A stretch of DNA of 64,000 nucleotides from Casuarina equisetifolia (Eukaryota > Streptophyta > Magnoliopsida > Fagales > Casuarinaceae): NCBI GenBank assembly GCA_028551475.1, contig CM052362.1, positions 7,997,354 to 8,061,353 of the forward strand, written 5' to 3'. A program made the position numbers and the translations under genes. Under the pieces are notes generated by a model. The model did not search any database and was not told the origin of the DNA. It saw nothing but the letters and a program-made list of their open reading frames with translations. Of this stretch, positions 24,968 through 38,714 are shown piece after piece; the stretch's first letter is position 1; every line of letters starts with the position of its first letter.

Positions 24968-25576
24968 TTATATCACCGCAAACTTATTCCTTTTTAGGCT
25001 AATGCTCTCAATGGTGAATCGATCATTCAATATCCTCCTTCTTATGAAAGGACGGTATGGAAGATAAGCAATGTAACCCCCGATGGCTACTGTATAGCCT
25101 GCTCTAACTTTCTCCAAAATAAAGCCTTTGACCTTTTTATTCGCTCGCCAATTTTTGTTCAGTTCCGTCCAAGCTCGGTTTTGTCTGAATCTTCGCGGAA
25201 GAAGAAGAACTGGTTCACCAGCCACTGCATCTGTTGATTCAAACAATTCACTAAACTTGACGGCTGCTTGCTCTTTCAACACTGGGTCATTGCCAAGCAG
25301 ATCGACGAAGAATCTCTCCAGAAACTTCGCTCTGACCGGTATTTCACGGGCCACTCGTTCCTGGAATCCCACCATGTTCTCAAACCTGGTGATGCTTCGG
25401 TTGGTTGGCACTCTTGTAAGCTCATCTTGCGTACAAATTTTGGGAGTCCCTAGTCCAGAATCCAACAAGAACGTTTCATCCGTTAAACGTAAAACTTCAG
25501 ATCGTAAGGCGTTTCCAGCAGATAAAAGAAAACTTGAATTAGATTTTGGAAGTAATCGTCTCATATAGATGCTCAT
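24968..25576 (-). CDS. rps1: Mitochondrial ribosomal protein S1, nuclear copy
   Basis: Small-subunit protein of the mitochondrial ribosome. It is an intact intronless frame of 202 residues that resembles plant mitochondrial rps1 along its length: the N-terminus MSIYMRRLLPKSNSSF, the middle LDSGLGTPKICTQDEL, and an S1 RNA-binding fold from about residue 125 to 190 (RRFRQNRAW, KVKGFILEKVRAGY, GGYIAYLP). The C-terminus NDRFTIESISLKRN is also kept. In many plants this gene is still in mitochondrial DNA. Here it sits among nuclear genes and is open to the end, so it is probably a functional transfer, or less likely a recent mitochondrial DNA insertion. No added presequence is visible; the native N-terminus, with Arg/Ser/Leu and no acidic residues, may serve as the targeting signal. 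Confidence 0.85.
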   Translation of the reverse strand: MSIYMRRLLPKSNSSFLLSAGNALRSEVLRLTDETFLLDSGLGTPKICTQDELTRVPTNRSITRFENMVGFQERVAREIPVRAKFLERFFVDLLGNDPVLKEQAAVKFSELFESTDAVAGEPVLLLPRRFRQNRAWTELNKNWRANKKVKGFILEKVRAGYTVAIGGYIAYLPYRPFIRRRILNDRFTIESISLKRNKFAVI

Positions 25577-25745
25577 CGTAGGCTTTCTGGTTGTTTTCCT
25601 CCTCTTCCTCCCGTTCTACCGATCAGAAGCTTCCAGCAGCGCCGCCCTGATTTGGAATTCTATTCTAATGGCCAAAGCTTTCTCACACACTCGCACACGC
25701 CGTTAGTCTCGCATACACAGATAAACCCTAGGCGACCCTCTTACG

Positions 25746-25774
25746 TGGGCCCTGGTTAAGCACTTTACTGGGCC
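25746..25774 (-). promoter_or_regulatory. Pair of site II (TGGGCC) elements upstream of rps1
   Basis: TGGGCC occurs at 25746-25751 and 25769-25774, about 170-200 bp upstream of the rps1 start. The first is part of the palindrome GGGCCC. Site II motifs bound by TCP factors are typical of nuclear genes for mitochondrial ribosomal and respiratory proteins, which fits this neighbour. Binding is inferred. Confidence 0.55.
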
Positions 25775-28770
25775 AAGTCTTGATGTTGGTCCCTTGTGTT
25801 CGATTCCTCAATATGAACCCTACATAGTAGTAAGTTCAACTTCTAAACTATAAGGATACACAAATAAAAGAAGCGCAAAAGAAAGGGAGCCTTATTCGAT
25901 CGAACCAAAAATTCATTTCTTGTTGTGTTTTTAGGGGCCTTCCTTGGTGGGGGAAGTACCACCTGACAAGGGAAATGCTGACATTGGAGTCCATCAATCT
26001 CCCTTTTGCCCGAAACCCATTGCCACCTCAGCACAGCTTTGAAGTTCTTATTATTCTCTTTTAGTAAACAAAAAGATTTAACTAAAGTATTGAGCTCCTT
26101 AAGTATCAGTCTTAGATGCATCTCCAGGTAAACAACACTTAACTGTCCAAGCTTTAGTAGATCAGTGAGATTTTGTTATGGTCTTAAAATGATATTAAAC
26201 ATGTCATGTCAATAGGCTTAAACCTTTTAACTCAATGATTAAGTCTATAACATTTGAACCTGAGCCAAAGAGACTAAGCATGTTGACATAAGAAGTCTAA
26301 TATTATTTTATGACAGTGACATATTCAAAAACTTTACCATGAGCTAAGCTTTAAGTCTCCCCCCTCTCCTAATAAATCCCCTAATCCCCACCCGTATCAA
26401 TCAATTTTTTATTTTTTCCTCCTGTATATCAGTCTGGTTTTCATTACAATAAACATTTACAATAGAAATACAAACTAAGTAGAAAATGTGAAGATATTCT
26501 TTCCCTTTAGCATTGACAAGCTGAGAGAAAGGGATTCAAATACTGTGTTCTTTATGTTTAGTTCGTGGTACACAACTTAAAAAGCAAACTTTAAGAAGAT
26601 TCAACAATCGTGACCGACTGCCCACACATATTTCTGGTCCTTCATATCACAGTACAAGCAAAGAATAAATTGAAAAAGAAAATGAAAATGCTTGTTAACA
26701 AAAGAAGTAATCGATGTGCTTCTAATATCAAGAGTATTATAATTACATCGCACCTTGAGTTTATCCTCCTGAACTACACCCCAAAAATAAGGCACATCAA
26801 CAGGACTCGGACTCATATATGTACATCTCTAGCTATGGTATTTCAAAGCACGCCATCTATAAGCTGGAATGGTAATTCAAGCAACCGCATGGGGAAATGT
26901 ACTGCCAAGTTACTCATACAAAAACTGGTCATTGGCAACTGAGATTTCCGTACTGCATAATTAAGGAGTACAGTAATTGAATGGGTTCTCCAAAACTGGA
27001 GCAGTGAGAGGGGGCATTCACTGGTATTTCAAAGCCACAAACGTTTCTCTTTTTAAGCCAATAATTGTTGCAGATGCAGTGGTCACGAGGCAGATGGCCG
27101 GTTACCCTTGCTGAGTTAATAATGCTTACAAGTACTCTGGTCAGTTGAGGGAGCGTAGAGCAGATGACCGAATATCTCCAGGCTATCTCTGCTTCTTCAC
27201 TAGGAAAAAGCTACATCTAAACTGCACAACAAAAATGACAAAGGAAACATAGTAAGAGGATCCTAGAACTTATCACAAACATTTTCTACCAGGTTGCTAC
27301 AGTACATATATTTGAGAACTCCAATGCAGAATGAAACCCTGTGGTCACACTCTTTTTCAGCTCAGAATGTAAAGTTCCCTGTATAATTAAGATTATCCTC
27401 TAAATAAGTGTATAGGCCACATTTTGTTCTCTTCATAACAGAAAAGGCCAATCCTTCAGTTTAGACCCAACATTCTGGACATTATATGTTCTACAATGGT
27501 GTTATCTTATTTCTGCCTTTTTTTCCCCCTTCTTTTGGTGCCTCCTCTAGGTATAGTTGGAACATTCAACATTCATGTTTTTGGCCATAAGAATGCACAA
27601 CATATTGGTTAAAAATGAGATGGTCACGAAGTACCTATCATTTAATGAAAATAAAAATGTGAAATTATCAAGTAACCTTGAGTTTTCACTTGATGTCAAA
27701 TAATTCCCCACGTTTTTTCTTTTCTTATCTCTTGCACATTGTCTAAGTCCGGATAAGGCCCTGCATTATTTCACACCCTATTTTAATGTGGAAGTCTACC
27801 AATAACCTCGCAAACAAAAAGTAAAAATAAAAACTGAAAAGAAAAAGAAAAGCATAGGAAAAAATGGCAAAAGCCAAAAAACCAAAAAAAAAAGGCCAGG
27901 AGGGTGTGGCATGTATCCCCCTCCCTATCACTTAGGAGCTGTCCTCCATATCCTTTTTTTTCTTTTTTCTTTTTTTGAAAAATTTTGTTGTCAATGTTAT
28001 TGGTATCACATGTTGACTTAATCATCAAACCTGCTAAGGGGATACATGGGCTGGGCATTGAATCTAACCCCTTAAGACATCACCTGGACTAATGGGTGTA
28101 AATGTCACCCATATCCTCACCAAGCTGCAATGGACGGCTGAGCTGGAGTTAAGAAGGGAAAAAGGCCAGCAGCCACCCTACCCGCATCTTTTCTGTTTTC
28201 TTTTTTTCTTTTCTTTTCTTTTTCTTTTTTAATTTTTAATTTTGCTCTTTTTGTACTCCTTTCCTCCCCCCTCTTCCCCAAAGTATCTTTTTCTCAAGGA
28301 TTTCATATTAAGACCGGCCAAAGTGTGGCTTGAAAGAGATCTTTGAAACTCAGGTAAAACACATGGAACAGGCTGAAAGATTCAATATAGAGGGAGCTGT
28401 TTACTGTTGGCTAAAGTTTCAAGGAAGAGAATTAGTAATTCCTCATTAGAGGACTTCACTCTAAACTCAACAGAAAGGACAACTAGCCAGTAGACAATTT
28501 TGTACGTGAGCTATATTAGAGGTCCCGTTAGGTCTGCTTTCAAAGGAGATGATGACTCATGACCATGCAAAAAAATAGCTGTATATGATAACAATTAGAA
28601 GATAACATTATTTGTATGTTAACTCACATTTCAGTATAGCAGTCAACTGAGTAACCCAGCTAATCATGAATAGAGCACGTAAATTGTTCCCTTTACAACA
28701 TAATGGAACTTACCTTACAAAATCTGAACAAAGAATTTACGAGCTTGGGCATAGTATTCACAGCAAGACT
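25775..28770. other. Gene-free spacer between rps1 promoter and EXECUTER1 3' end
   Basis: No protein gene recognised in 3 kb. 27830-27990 and 28196-28235 are A/T-rich simple tracts ((TTTTC)n-like). Open frames in 26600-26940 and 27740-28060 lack family similarity. Part of 27000-28770 may be the EXECUTER1 3' UTR or a non-coding transcript; nothing in the sequence decides this. Confidence 0.5.
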
Positions 28771-31700
28771 CTATTCTTGAAGCCTCAGCCGATTGAAGAA
28801 CACCAAGAAATGATATTCAGGGGCCCAATAGACAAATCCAACAACAGGCCCCCCTTTAATGTACTGCATAGTTCCATTTAAAGTATTAAGTTGCAATCAG
28901 TATGCAACTGGAAAACAGCAAACTCTAGGTTGATTGAAAAAAGAAATGGAGGGAATGCCGGATATGGTAAAACAACTACACAAGACATTAGTGAAAATAA
29001 CCTTCCCATCGAGAATGACAAGTTCACCATCAACCCATCGAGGATTGCGAAAACCAGGCTCAGCAAGCCTCCCTTGACCTTTGTAGCGAGCAACCTAAGG
29101 AGACAACAAGATAACAAGAAGCTATTAAACTTGAGATACGCTGGATAGTAGAAATGGAGACTAGAGCAGATGCCCTAGTAAACAGAATATATACCACTCC
29201 AAATTCTTCTGGAATAATCCCTTTATGTGGAAGCTGATATTGTTTCCCAACCTTTGCACGGAATGACACCTGAAAAATTATGATCATGATCTCAAGACAC
29301 ATGCTACATAAAAAGATTATTTAGCACAAATGTAAACGCAGTTCAAGACCATCAATATGTTACTAAAGATTATAAGTTAGACCCAGCTTGCTATTATGGA
29401 AGTATCGTATTTCCAAATCTTAAATAGAGACCAATAACAAGACTCTTAAAAATACTACAAGGTTCCATTTCAATAAACAAAGGTTGAAAACAGATTCATT
29501 TTCACTAGAAACATGAAGAGGCTTGAATATAAAGTATCTGCACTGCAAAGTTATTAACACGAGCAAGCAGATTTTATCTGCATCTAAACAATGCACCATT
29601 TCGTTATACTAGCACCCAGTGGAATTTTGAACCCACGACAAACCCTTCACCCATTCTTATTATGGAGTTACAAATTGAGCTGGAGCTAATCTAGTCCAGC
29701 CTGAATAAAGAAAAAAGTGGTAGTCACGACACCCAAAACACTTCTTGTTCTCTGATGTATCTTGAACAAAACAGCATCACAATTTAACCTTCCATGCATG
29801 GATCACATCCACAAGGCTTTGAGAGAAATTTCAAACCATCATACATGTTGTCCAATGGTTACAACTATTTGAATTTTATTTTTTGGCTAAGAGCAATGAG
29901 AATTTGCTTTCAGCAATTCACATATACTCAATATTAGGTTTTAGAAACTGCCAGCAATAACAGATAGAGACATTGTCCGATGCATCCCATTTATAAGGAC
30001 AACATTTCTACAAACTGAGAGATATCTTCTCTGTCTTTTTTTTTTTTTTTTTTAATTTTTTAATTGGGCACACATAGTTATGAAAACTTGTAACGCCTTA
30101 GTGGTAGGAAACGCAAACTTGTGCTATAAACCTGTAGTGCACATGTAATTTCTGCCAGTAAATCCACTAATCTGACCCCCATCAATATATAGATAGCCAA
30201 AACAGTGATGTTTAAGATATTACCTTGCCAGCAGGTACATAAGGATCACCAGTAAGTTTTATGGCTTCTACATATTCATAAAATTCAAGATCTGAAGGCT
30301 CCTTTTTCCCGCCATCCTCTTGCCATTGACCAACTTTGCGTCTTAGATGAATGACTTCTGAGGAGTACAGCCCATGTGTACCAATGTAAAGTCCTGATGA
30401 ATAAACACAAACTCAACTCATTTGAATTATATTGCTTAAGGGCCCAAGAAAAAATAAGGCAATGCAGTCAGAACTCAGAAACATACCAAATAAGTTCTAA
30501 AAAAGCTAATTCGTAAATGATCTCTACCTAATAATACAGGATATTTAGTTCTAAAGAAAATCACCATTTAAAGGATCTGGAGAAGTTGGTAGTTCAATAC
30601 GATTGAAGATAGTTGATCCAGACAGTGGTTTGTAATTTTGAGCCTGGCTGAGCGTAAGACTTATTAATTCACCAACATCTTTGAGCACCTGAGAGTTGAA
30701 GCAAAATCTCATAATATAAGAATAAATCTTACTACATGAAAAAATAGTAAAGTATCAGATATAAGGTGGTTCTGCGCTCTACAATATATGCAAAGTAAAA
30801 ACTTGAAACCAACCTTCAAGGGTATCTTCTCCCTACCAATGAATTTAGCAAGATCAAACATAACATTGTCAAGACTCTGTTGACCTCGAAGCCTAGCTGA
30901 TTTATCTACTGATGCTTGTTCCTTGCCACCAGAATCCTGGTCATGGATGTTTTTCTCTATAGAAAATGAAAATGACAAACGCCCCTTCTTCTCTATCTTA
31001 GCAGGTACTCGAAGTAACTCTTTATTAGGCAGACTGTTGGATAGTTTCTGTGCAAGACCACCAACAACAACTTTAACTGCAATTTCATTTCGATCTTCAC
31101 TTTCAATAATTCCTGTATCGGCATCCATTTCAATATCATCCCTCTCTAGGTCACTTTCCCCATTAGCTTCATCTTCTGCTTCTATGCCTTCAATATCATT
31201 GTCCTTTGTATCATCTTCTTCCTCAATTATCTGCTCAATCACCTTGGATATTAAATCCCTGTCCATCTTCCCTGGTGCCATCACTTTCAAAACCTTGACC
31301 CTCACACCTGGAATCATATCTCTCAAGATGTTCTGAAAACCAGATAGGCCCTCAGCTCGGTCAGAACTATCATCCCTATCATCACCATCTTCAGGATCTT
31401 CAGAATTTACAACAAGTAGATCACCTTTGTCTTCAGTTGAGTCTAATGGATTCAAGCTGCTAGCAGCATCCAAGGGTTTCATACGAACTCTTGGAGAATC
31501 TTCAAAAACTCCTCTTCGCTTTAAGTAAACAGCCTGAGAAAAGAGACAATGCACAAATATAAATCATGTATAGTAAATGGCACAAGACTTGCAACAATGT
31601 GCATACAGATGGATGCAATTACAAAATCAGCATGCATACACATGAACAGAGCTACAAGCTTTTCAGACATAGGTAAAAACAAATAAAATTACAGTTGCAC

Positions 31701-34700
31701 AACACAATCCCAGTAAATTGATCAAAACTAGAATTCAATTATCACCAGATCATTGGGGAGAAGAATCATATACTTAGGGTATACATACTCAATCACCTCA
31801 ATGATCAAAACAACGATTAGATTAGATCACAGAAGCAGGCATACTAAATATAGTCACAACAAGAACACAATACGAACTATTACCCCCGTGAATTTGCTGA
31901 AAAACATCTAGCGCACTCTTGATTTCTAGTCTTTTACTTCTCACAAGGTGACTGTTCTAAACTAGAAACATTTAGCCCTTTGAACAGTACAAAGAATATT
32001 TTTCATTTTATTTTTAAAAATACAATAAAAAGACATATGCATATCATATTTAACAATTGAAAGTGAATGGAAGTCAAAACGAAGGAACATATTCCACCTA
32101 AAAGGACAAGCAGGATTACCAGGGCACACCAATACAAAGCTACGACTAGCTTTTTTCTATTTTTGACATACATAACTCCGACTAAAATTCAACAAAATGC
32201 ATAGAGGATAGTGCTCCCTCCTTCTGAAAGGAGCGGTGAAGAAGTTGAAGGAGAAGAACAAAAAATAACAACAGAAACAGAATACAAAAATGAAATAAAA
32301 TATAATAAACCATAAAAAGAGCCATGGAGACCTCAATACAAGCTTCTAAAACTGCATTTAACAACAAGAACTTCCTTTTGGAAGAAATAACTTATCCCAG
32401 AAGTCCTGCATTAAATAGAAATTAATTTGAGATACGCCTTGCAAGTACCATAGTGTCAATAAGGAATGCAAACATATAATTTTTACCTAAATATTAAAGA
32501 ATAATATTTTACAACATTAAACAACTTTGTAGTCCAGATTTGAAAAATTAATGCTCAAAATTATACATTTGGTCACTAGAAATGAACAAGAAGTCCATGC
32601 GACTTGCAACTCCTTGACCAACAACAAGCCTTATTTACAACAACCAATAATGATAATAACTCAAACTGCAGATGTGTATTTCTAAGTGATGCATAAATTT
32701 GTGAAACACAACTATTTCGTAATTATCACTTAAAGGAAAATTTTTATTTTTTATTGGAAATGATTTTCTTGTGACAGGAAGAACACAAAATTCCCATGCA
32801 TGTTTCGTATATACTATTCAAGGTCTGAGATATCGATGTTGTGTTATAAGTTACCAGATCCTAAACTTCCATCAGAAACTGCATTGTTTCCACCATAAGA
32901 TTGTACATAACATAAAGTCTCAGTTCCTTTAACCTACAACTACCTGGTTTAACTTCAGAAGGTTCATGGGATTGACACCAGAAGTTTATCAAGGGGAAAA
33001 TTGATAAGCAATAAGAATCAGACAATGTTGTCTTCTGTCAAATATTTGCAGGTAGAAAAAAACTGATTCAAGAAAATATGGGCAGAGAAAACGTACCTGT
33101 TGTTTGTATTCTCCTCTCTTATTCACTGTAAGAAAAATCTCAAACAAGGGAATACCAGCAGCAGCCACAGCAAGTTGCCTAGAGGGGGGAAAAACAACAA
33201 CAATCCGTGAGCAACATGCCTCAAATAAATTGAAAAGAACATTTTATGAGAAAGAAAAAGTAGCAATCCATGCAGAAGGACCCAATTGAAAAGGTTCAAC
33301 TAAATTATTAAGCTATGCGAAAACATCTATATGAAAAGTGTTCACGCTAACCAACTAAGCTAAACATAAGAATTAACGCTTGCTATAAGACATCTTTAAG
33401 GACAAGAAAGCAGATAGAAATTGAATGCATTCACCATATTATAAATTAGTGTGATTTGCCAGAGAACAACAATGCATACGAGTACTCATAGGCAAGCAAA
33501 GAATCTAGTCCGTCAGATGGTGGACATTTCAAGATATAGCATATGGCTTATTGACATGCAAAGAGAAACAGCATAAATCCCTAGGACATGCATCAAATTG
33601 ACAAGGTAAGAGCTGATTCAGAGCTCCTCCCTTCCCCACCACTAGGTGTTTTAACTTGACAATGCAATAAACTGTTGGCATTCATCTTTCCTTTTCATAT
33701 CATCGAATTCTAACTAAACAGTTATTTAATCATATAATTTACTTCAATCATTTAGTCCAGCTGGACTTCAAATATAACAACAACGAAAAAGACCATCATT
33801 TCCCAGAAAATTAAAATTAAAAAAAATTACTAAATCTCTCTCAAAAATACTATGTAATGTCATACCATTGTATATTGCATAGAAAACGAGGTTTTCATTA
33901 TAGACTGTATCAAATCCAATTGCTATACAAGCCTAGGAAGAATGGTACCCTAATCAAGTTTCAAATAATTCAGTTCTCTGCTTGTGTCCCAAGTCTCACA
34001 AGCTTCACCATCGTTAACACACATTTTTCATTTTTTATGTTAAGTACTAATAAATTCTTAAATGTAACTTCTTCCCCAATGTAATAATTTTGCATTTATG
34101 CATCGCCTTTCAGACAAGGAAGTCTAACAATTATGGCCCTAATTTCTCCCAGATACATTCAAACACTAACTAGAATTTTTCAATCAACGCATGAACTTTC
34201 ATTAGAGAAACCCAGTTCAAAATGATTATTTCAGATAAGGGAAAAGCAATAAATTATGAAACACCATCAAAACAAAAGACACACATGCTTCCCAACAAAA
34301 ACAACTTCAAAGTCAAAGAAAAGACTTCACCGAGGGCTATAACTTCTTGCCACATATCTTCCATGCTCAGCTGTTATTCGAATAATAAGACCATGTGATC
34401 ATGGACATTTTTTGAAACACCAGTCCACCATCCCACCTGAAAAGCAGAACCACAAAACAATCTACATAAGAGCAAGTAATTATTCAAAAGTAATATAATG
34501 GTAGACATGTTACACTAATTCCAGGAAAGTGGATATTGACCAAGTAAAAAAATTCTGGGAAAAATAATAATTTGATGCTATACAAAAAAGAAAATCAGAA
34601 TTTCATTCCGAACATGGAATACTTAAAGAATTACGGATTAGCAAAATACGAAACAACCATTGAACAATGGCAGGATGCCTCTCATGTAAAACCACTGCAA

Positions 34701-35770
34701 AAAATTACAATGGCCAAGAGCAGAAATCTTTTCTGAAGCAAAGAGACAACCCAAAATAAATAAATAAAAGTAAAAAAAGAATCAAATTATTGATCATTGA
34801 AATACCACTAGAATCATACCTCAGTCTACATCTTGCAATTGAACATGCGCGTAAAAGAGCATTTACGCAACAAAGTTGAGATGTATGTATACAATTAGAA
34901 ATTTTCCAACTCACCAATCCAGCACCAGCATTATCACGTATGAGAGCTGCATCGTGGAAACGCTCTTCCTCTATAGCTTTCTGAAATAAAAATAAAAATA
35001 ATATAAATAAATAAATAAAAACAAGGATATGAAAAGGGAAAATGGGTAGCCAAAAAATTCTCTTTATTCTTTTCTGCCAATCACTGTTTTCATACGTTCA
35101 GATAAGAGATGACTCTGCCAACGGTATCATTCGTGGCTGCAGCTGCAATCGCCACCTTGAGCCTCGCAGCGTCCTCATAATCTTCGGTATAGACAGCACG
35201 ACCCAACTGTGACTGTTGCGACAAAACGACAACATATTATTTCCGACAAAAATTAAGGAAAAAAAGATTCAAAACCCATAATTCCATTGCATTCCTACAT
35301 TGGGCAAGCGAAATTGGTTTCTTGAAATTAATGAAACAAGAAGCTCAGATAGAGGTTCAAAAGAGAGAACATCGAAAGAGAACCACAAAGCTGAGCGATA
35401 CCTTCAAAATGGAAACAAGGCGCTCCTGACCATCGATTTCTTCGAAGTGCTTGCGCCAGCGATCCCAATCCCAGTCGTCGTCATCCCCATCCTCGTCGTC
35501 CGCCACATTGCGAACCTCCCCGGCCTCCTTCTTACCGGAATTGAAGTATGAATCAAAGCGCTGGATGGCGCTTTTGAGCACATCTTGAAGCGCAGAGTCC
35601 CAGCTCCAGCGCACGGAGTTGTCGGGAGGGGACTTGTGGTGACAGCGGCAAAGGGGGAGGGAAAGGGAGTGGGAGTGGGAGTGGGAGTGGGAAGGGGAAG
35701 GATAAAGTGGTCTTCCAGAAGGGAATCTGGGATTGGGGAAGGTGAGATGGTGAGGCGATAGGGAAGCCAT
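28771..35770 (-). CDS. EX1: EXECUTER1, chloroplastic, with an apparent one-base frameshift
   Basis: Thylakoid-associated sensor needed for singlet-oxygen signalling from chloroplast to nucleus. Eleven exons: 35402-35770, 35096-35212, 34915-34980, 34331-34436, 33097-33178, 30814-31533, 30565-30688, 30224-30393, 29195-29269, 29002-29094, 28771-28863. Total 2015 nt, one short of 672 codons. Exon 1 gives a Ser/Pro/His-rich transit peptide, then [13 protein letters not shown] and the UVR region through exons 2-3. Exon 6 has the acidic linker; exons 7-11 form the conserved C-terminal (SOS/DUF3506) part ending FFNRLRLQE. The Trp in FRNPRW matches, by counting back from the C-terminus, Arabidopsis Trp643, whose oxidation is the sensing event. 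In exon 4 the reading starts [10 protein letters not shown], but [16 protein letters not shown] lies in another frame; one base is missing near 34391-34400. All other exons are clean, so it is either a recent null allele or a sequence error. Confidence 0.9.
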
Positions 35771-35849
35771 GGGAGGCAAAGACACAAAGCGAGAGTTGCG
35801 TTTGAAAGCAAGGGTGTGCGTGTCGTAGTTTGGGACCTGTGGTGGTGAT

Positions 35850-35874
35850 GAGAGAGAGAGAGAGAGAGAGAGAG
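35850..35874. repeat. (GA)n/(CT)n microsatellite in the EXECUTER1 leader
   Basis: Perfect AG dinucleotide run about 80 bp upstream of the EX1 start codon; on the gene strand it reads CT, common in plant 5' UTRs. Confidence 0.8.
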
Positions 35875-38714
35875 GGAGTGAAAACCAGGTTGAATGGTGG
35901 AGAGAGAGAGCAGCGAAGAACATATATATACATATATGTTACTGGACAACTTGGGGATAAGGATTGAGCTTTTCATTTGCTTTCTAATTCCTCGTAACTC
36001 CTTGAGTTACTTAACTTTTCCCCTTTTTTATTTTTTATTTGTCTATGAGATATTAGGATTTCTATTTTTGAGAAACATATAGTTTTTTTTTCAAATTTCT
36101 TTCAAAATATATGTTAAAATTGTAGAACTAAATCTAGATCATGACAGTTTTGAGCTTATGAAAATCAAAGTTGATAACAATATTAAAATAAAATAATCAT
36201 TAATTAATTATCAACTCTAGAGTTTTTAATATAATAGTCCTAGATTATGTAAGCTTCAAGTTTTAAGTTCAAATCATGGTTAGAACAATCTACAAAAAGG
36301 ACTATTTAAAGAATATTATAAAACACAAAACGACCCACGATGATAATATAATAACTGTTATAATCATGGGATTGGAACTTAAATTATTAATCTTGAGTTT
36401 ATAGGACCTAAAATATTCAAATAAAATATTCCTTCATTAGCGTCTAAGACTTTTGATATAATGGTATAGGTATTGGATAATGACATTATAATGTTGAAAA
36501 ACAATGAGACATTGGATGATAAATTGACATAAAAATAAAATAACAAAAAAATACCAAAATTGTATGTCTGACAAGGAGGGACAAAGACATGCATGCCAAG
36601 GAAATACCATCATCACAAATTCTTCTTGGCGTCTTCTTTTCTTAGGGTGAGTAGACTGGCGTAGGTGACATCTGAAAGCAGTCCTACGTTTGCCGCTTAA
36701 AATTTTGCTTTAGAAGCAAGAAAAAATCATGGTCTCTCGGTCTCTAGGTTCAGAAAAAAGGCATGACTCGTGGTTTCACAGGCTTTCTATTGCAGTGGTT
36801 TGGGTATTTTGTCATTTCACCCATGTGCTTTTATTAAGAATGATTTGTAAGCTCATTCATGAAAAATTATGATTTTATTAATCGAAATAATCTAATCTAG
36901 AGATTTTAAGTGAAATTTTCAAACACAAGAGTAGTGAAACATCCTACATTAACAATCATTACTTGGAAATAAGGTTTTTATGATTTTTTTTTTTAAATAG
37001 AGGCAATATTCTAACAAATTTACTAATACTAATAAAATTTGATATAATATTTATGTCTCAAATAAATATAAAAAATAAAATGTAAGTCTAATCCATAAAA
37101 AATGCAGCTAAAAGCATACATATCAATCTTTCGTACAAAAACACAAATAGGAAAGCATTAAATACGCCGAGCTATACATTCACGTAACTTTATAATGGAC
37201 TTATAATTGTCTAGGCCCACTTAATCATTTCTTAAAACAACTAAGCATGGATGTGACACTGAGTTAGATTCATAGAAAATTCTCATATTCTAAACTATAT
37301 GCTCATAATTAATAAGACAACCTATTACTATATTCCCCTCTCAATAATGAAAATATGTATAGAAGATAATAATTTGTCAGAAATTATTAATAGTTTGAGC
37401 TTGTATCACTCTTATGTGTAAAAGCATCTATTTATTTTCGTAATTAGTTTTCAATGAATAATTATGCATTTCAAAAGCTTAGATTTAATACAATATTCTT
37501 ACTCTTTAGTTATAATTTGTGAATTGGCCACGAATTCTCTATGTTTTGAGCAAAATAGACTTGTTAACAATAATAATTATCTCACATTTTTCACATATTT
37601 ATTTTCAAATAGGCTTTGGCGACGATAGATAATTCGTAGGTAATTTGACGGCAGCATGTTGTTGATGTGCCCAGATGACATATCTTAGTATGCCAATTTT
37701 TGTCTTTTTTAACCAAAGTTGTTTCTCATCGAATTTGTGGACTAGAATTCTAACACTGTTGGCCGATGATTCTCATGGATTTGTTGATTCAATCAACAAA
37801 ACTGTTGGATTCTGGACAAACAAGTTGGTATCCGAAACTATTTTTTATTTTTATTTTGTTTTGACTGATGCCAAGTTTCAAATTTAATTAGATGCAAAAC
37901 TATGATTATACATTATTCGTGTTTCTTTTTCTTTTAATCAAGAATGGGGTGAGGGGACTAGGAGATTTATTGGGAAATGTGGCTCAAACCTTGTCTTCTC
38001 ATGTGATAAAAGAGCCCTTGGATACTATGTTACTATCAAACTCTTATTTGAGTTCTCTTGAACTTATAATCACCATTTTGATTTTGTCTTGTTTTCTTAA
38101 CCATTTGTCATCTTAGAATTATGTTGAGATGCTCTTTTATTATTATTATTCTTTTATACACGCACCTAAACTTATACACCCAAGAATCAAACCTAAAATC
38201 AAGAGATTTTAAACACTGTTTACTTTCAATTAAGCCAAATACTTGTCGATTATTATTATGATTAGCAAAAAAACTTCAATTTTTATAGATGTTTTAATGC
38301 TAGGATTACAAATTACGGTCTATATTTCAAAGGTGAAATGTGAAGCATAGATGATGTTAATCAATTTCATGGATCAAGTGATTAACGAACAAAATAAATC
38401 CTAAATTATTTTTTTAGTTTATTTATGTTATTAATCTTAGACTGAGGGTGGAAATTGTTACTTTTAATGATTTTGGAAATCATGTTAAAAGGTAATATTT
38501 CTGAATGTGAGACAAATAATAAAAAGTACTTGCATAATTATTTTTAAACTATCAACCCGAAATTGGAGAATCATTTTACACGAACAAAACCAAATGTATC
38601 CACAATATAAACATTGCAAGTAATTCATTTTTTGACTGATAACTTCAGTTATTGTTCAGAAACAGTTTTATTTGTTTATTCTTCGAAGATTCACCTTTTT
38701 CTGACAGCTGAAAT
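35875..38714. other. EXECUTER1 promoter side and gene-free AT-rich spacer
   Basis: 35875-36100 is probably EX1 promoter. 36100-38700 is strongly AT-rich. Open frames at 37675-37887 and 37892-38116 (+) have no recognised domain and no splice-supported context. No repeat ends could be fixed. Confidence 0.5.

Noticed and set aside
35404-35976. Two other long frames over EXECUTER1 exon 1
   Set aside because: Overprints of a GC-rich, repeat-containing exon; only the frame starting at 35770 joins in phase to exon 2 and matches the family.
36185-36480. Possible SINE or MITE with tRNA-like words
   Set aside because: Only loose A/B-box resemblance; no terminal inverted repeats or target duplication could be fixed.
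37675-38116. Two consecutive plus-strand frames in the EX1-PYD3 spacer
   Set aside because: No family similarity that I can name, AT-rich codons, no splice phase linking them.
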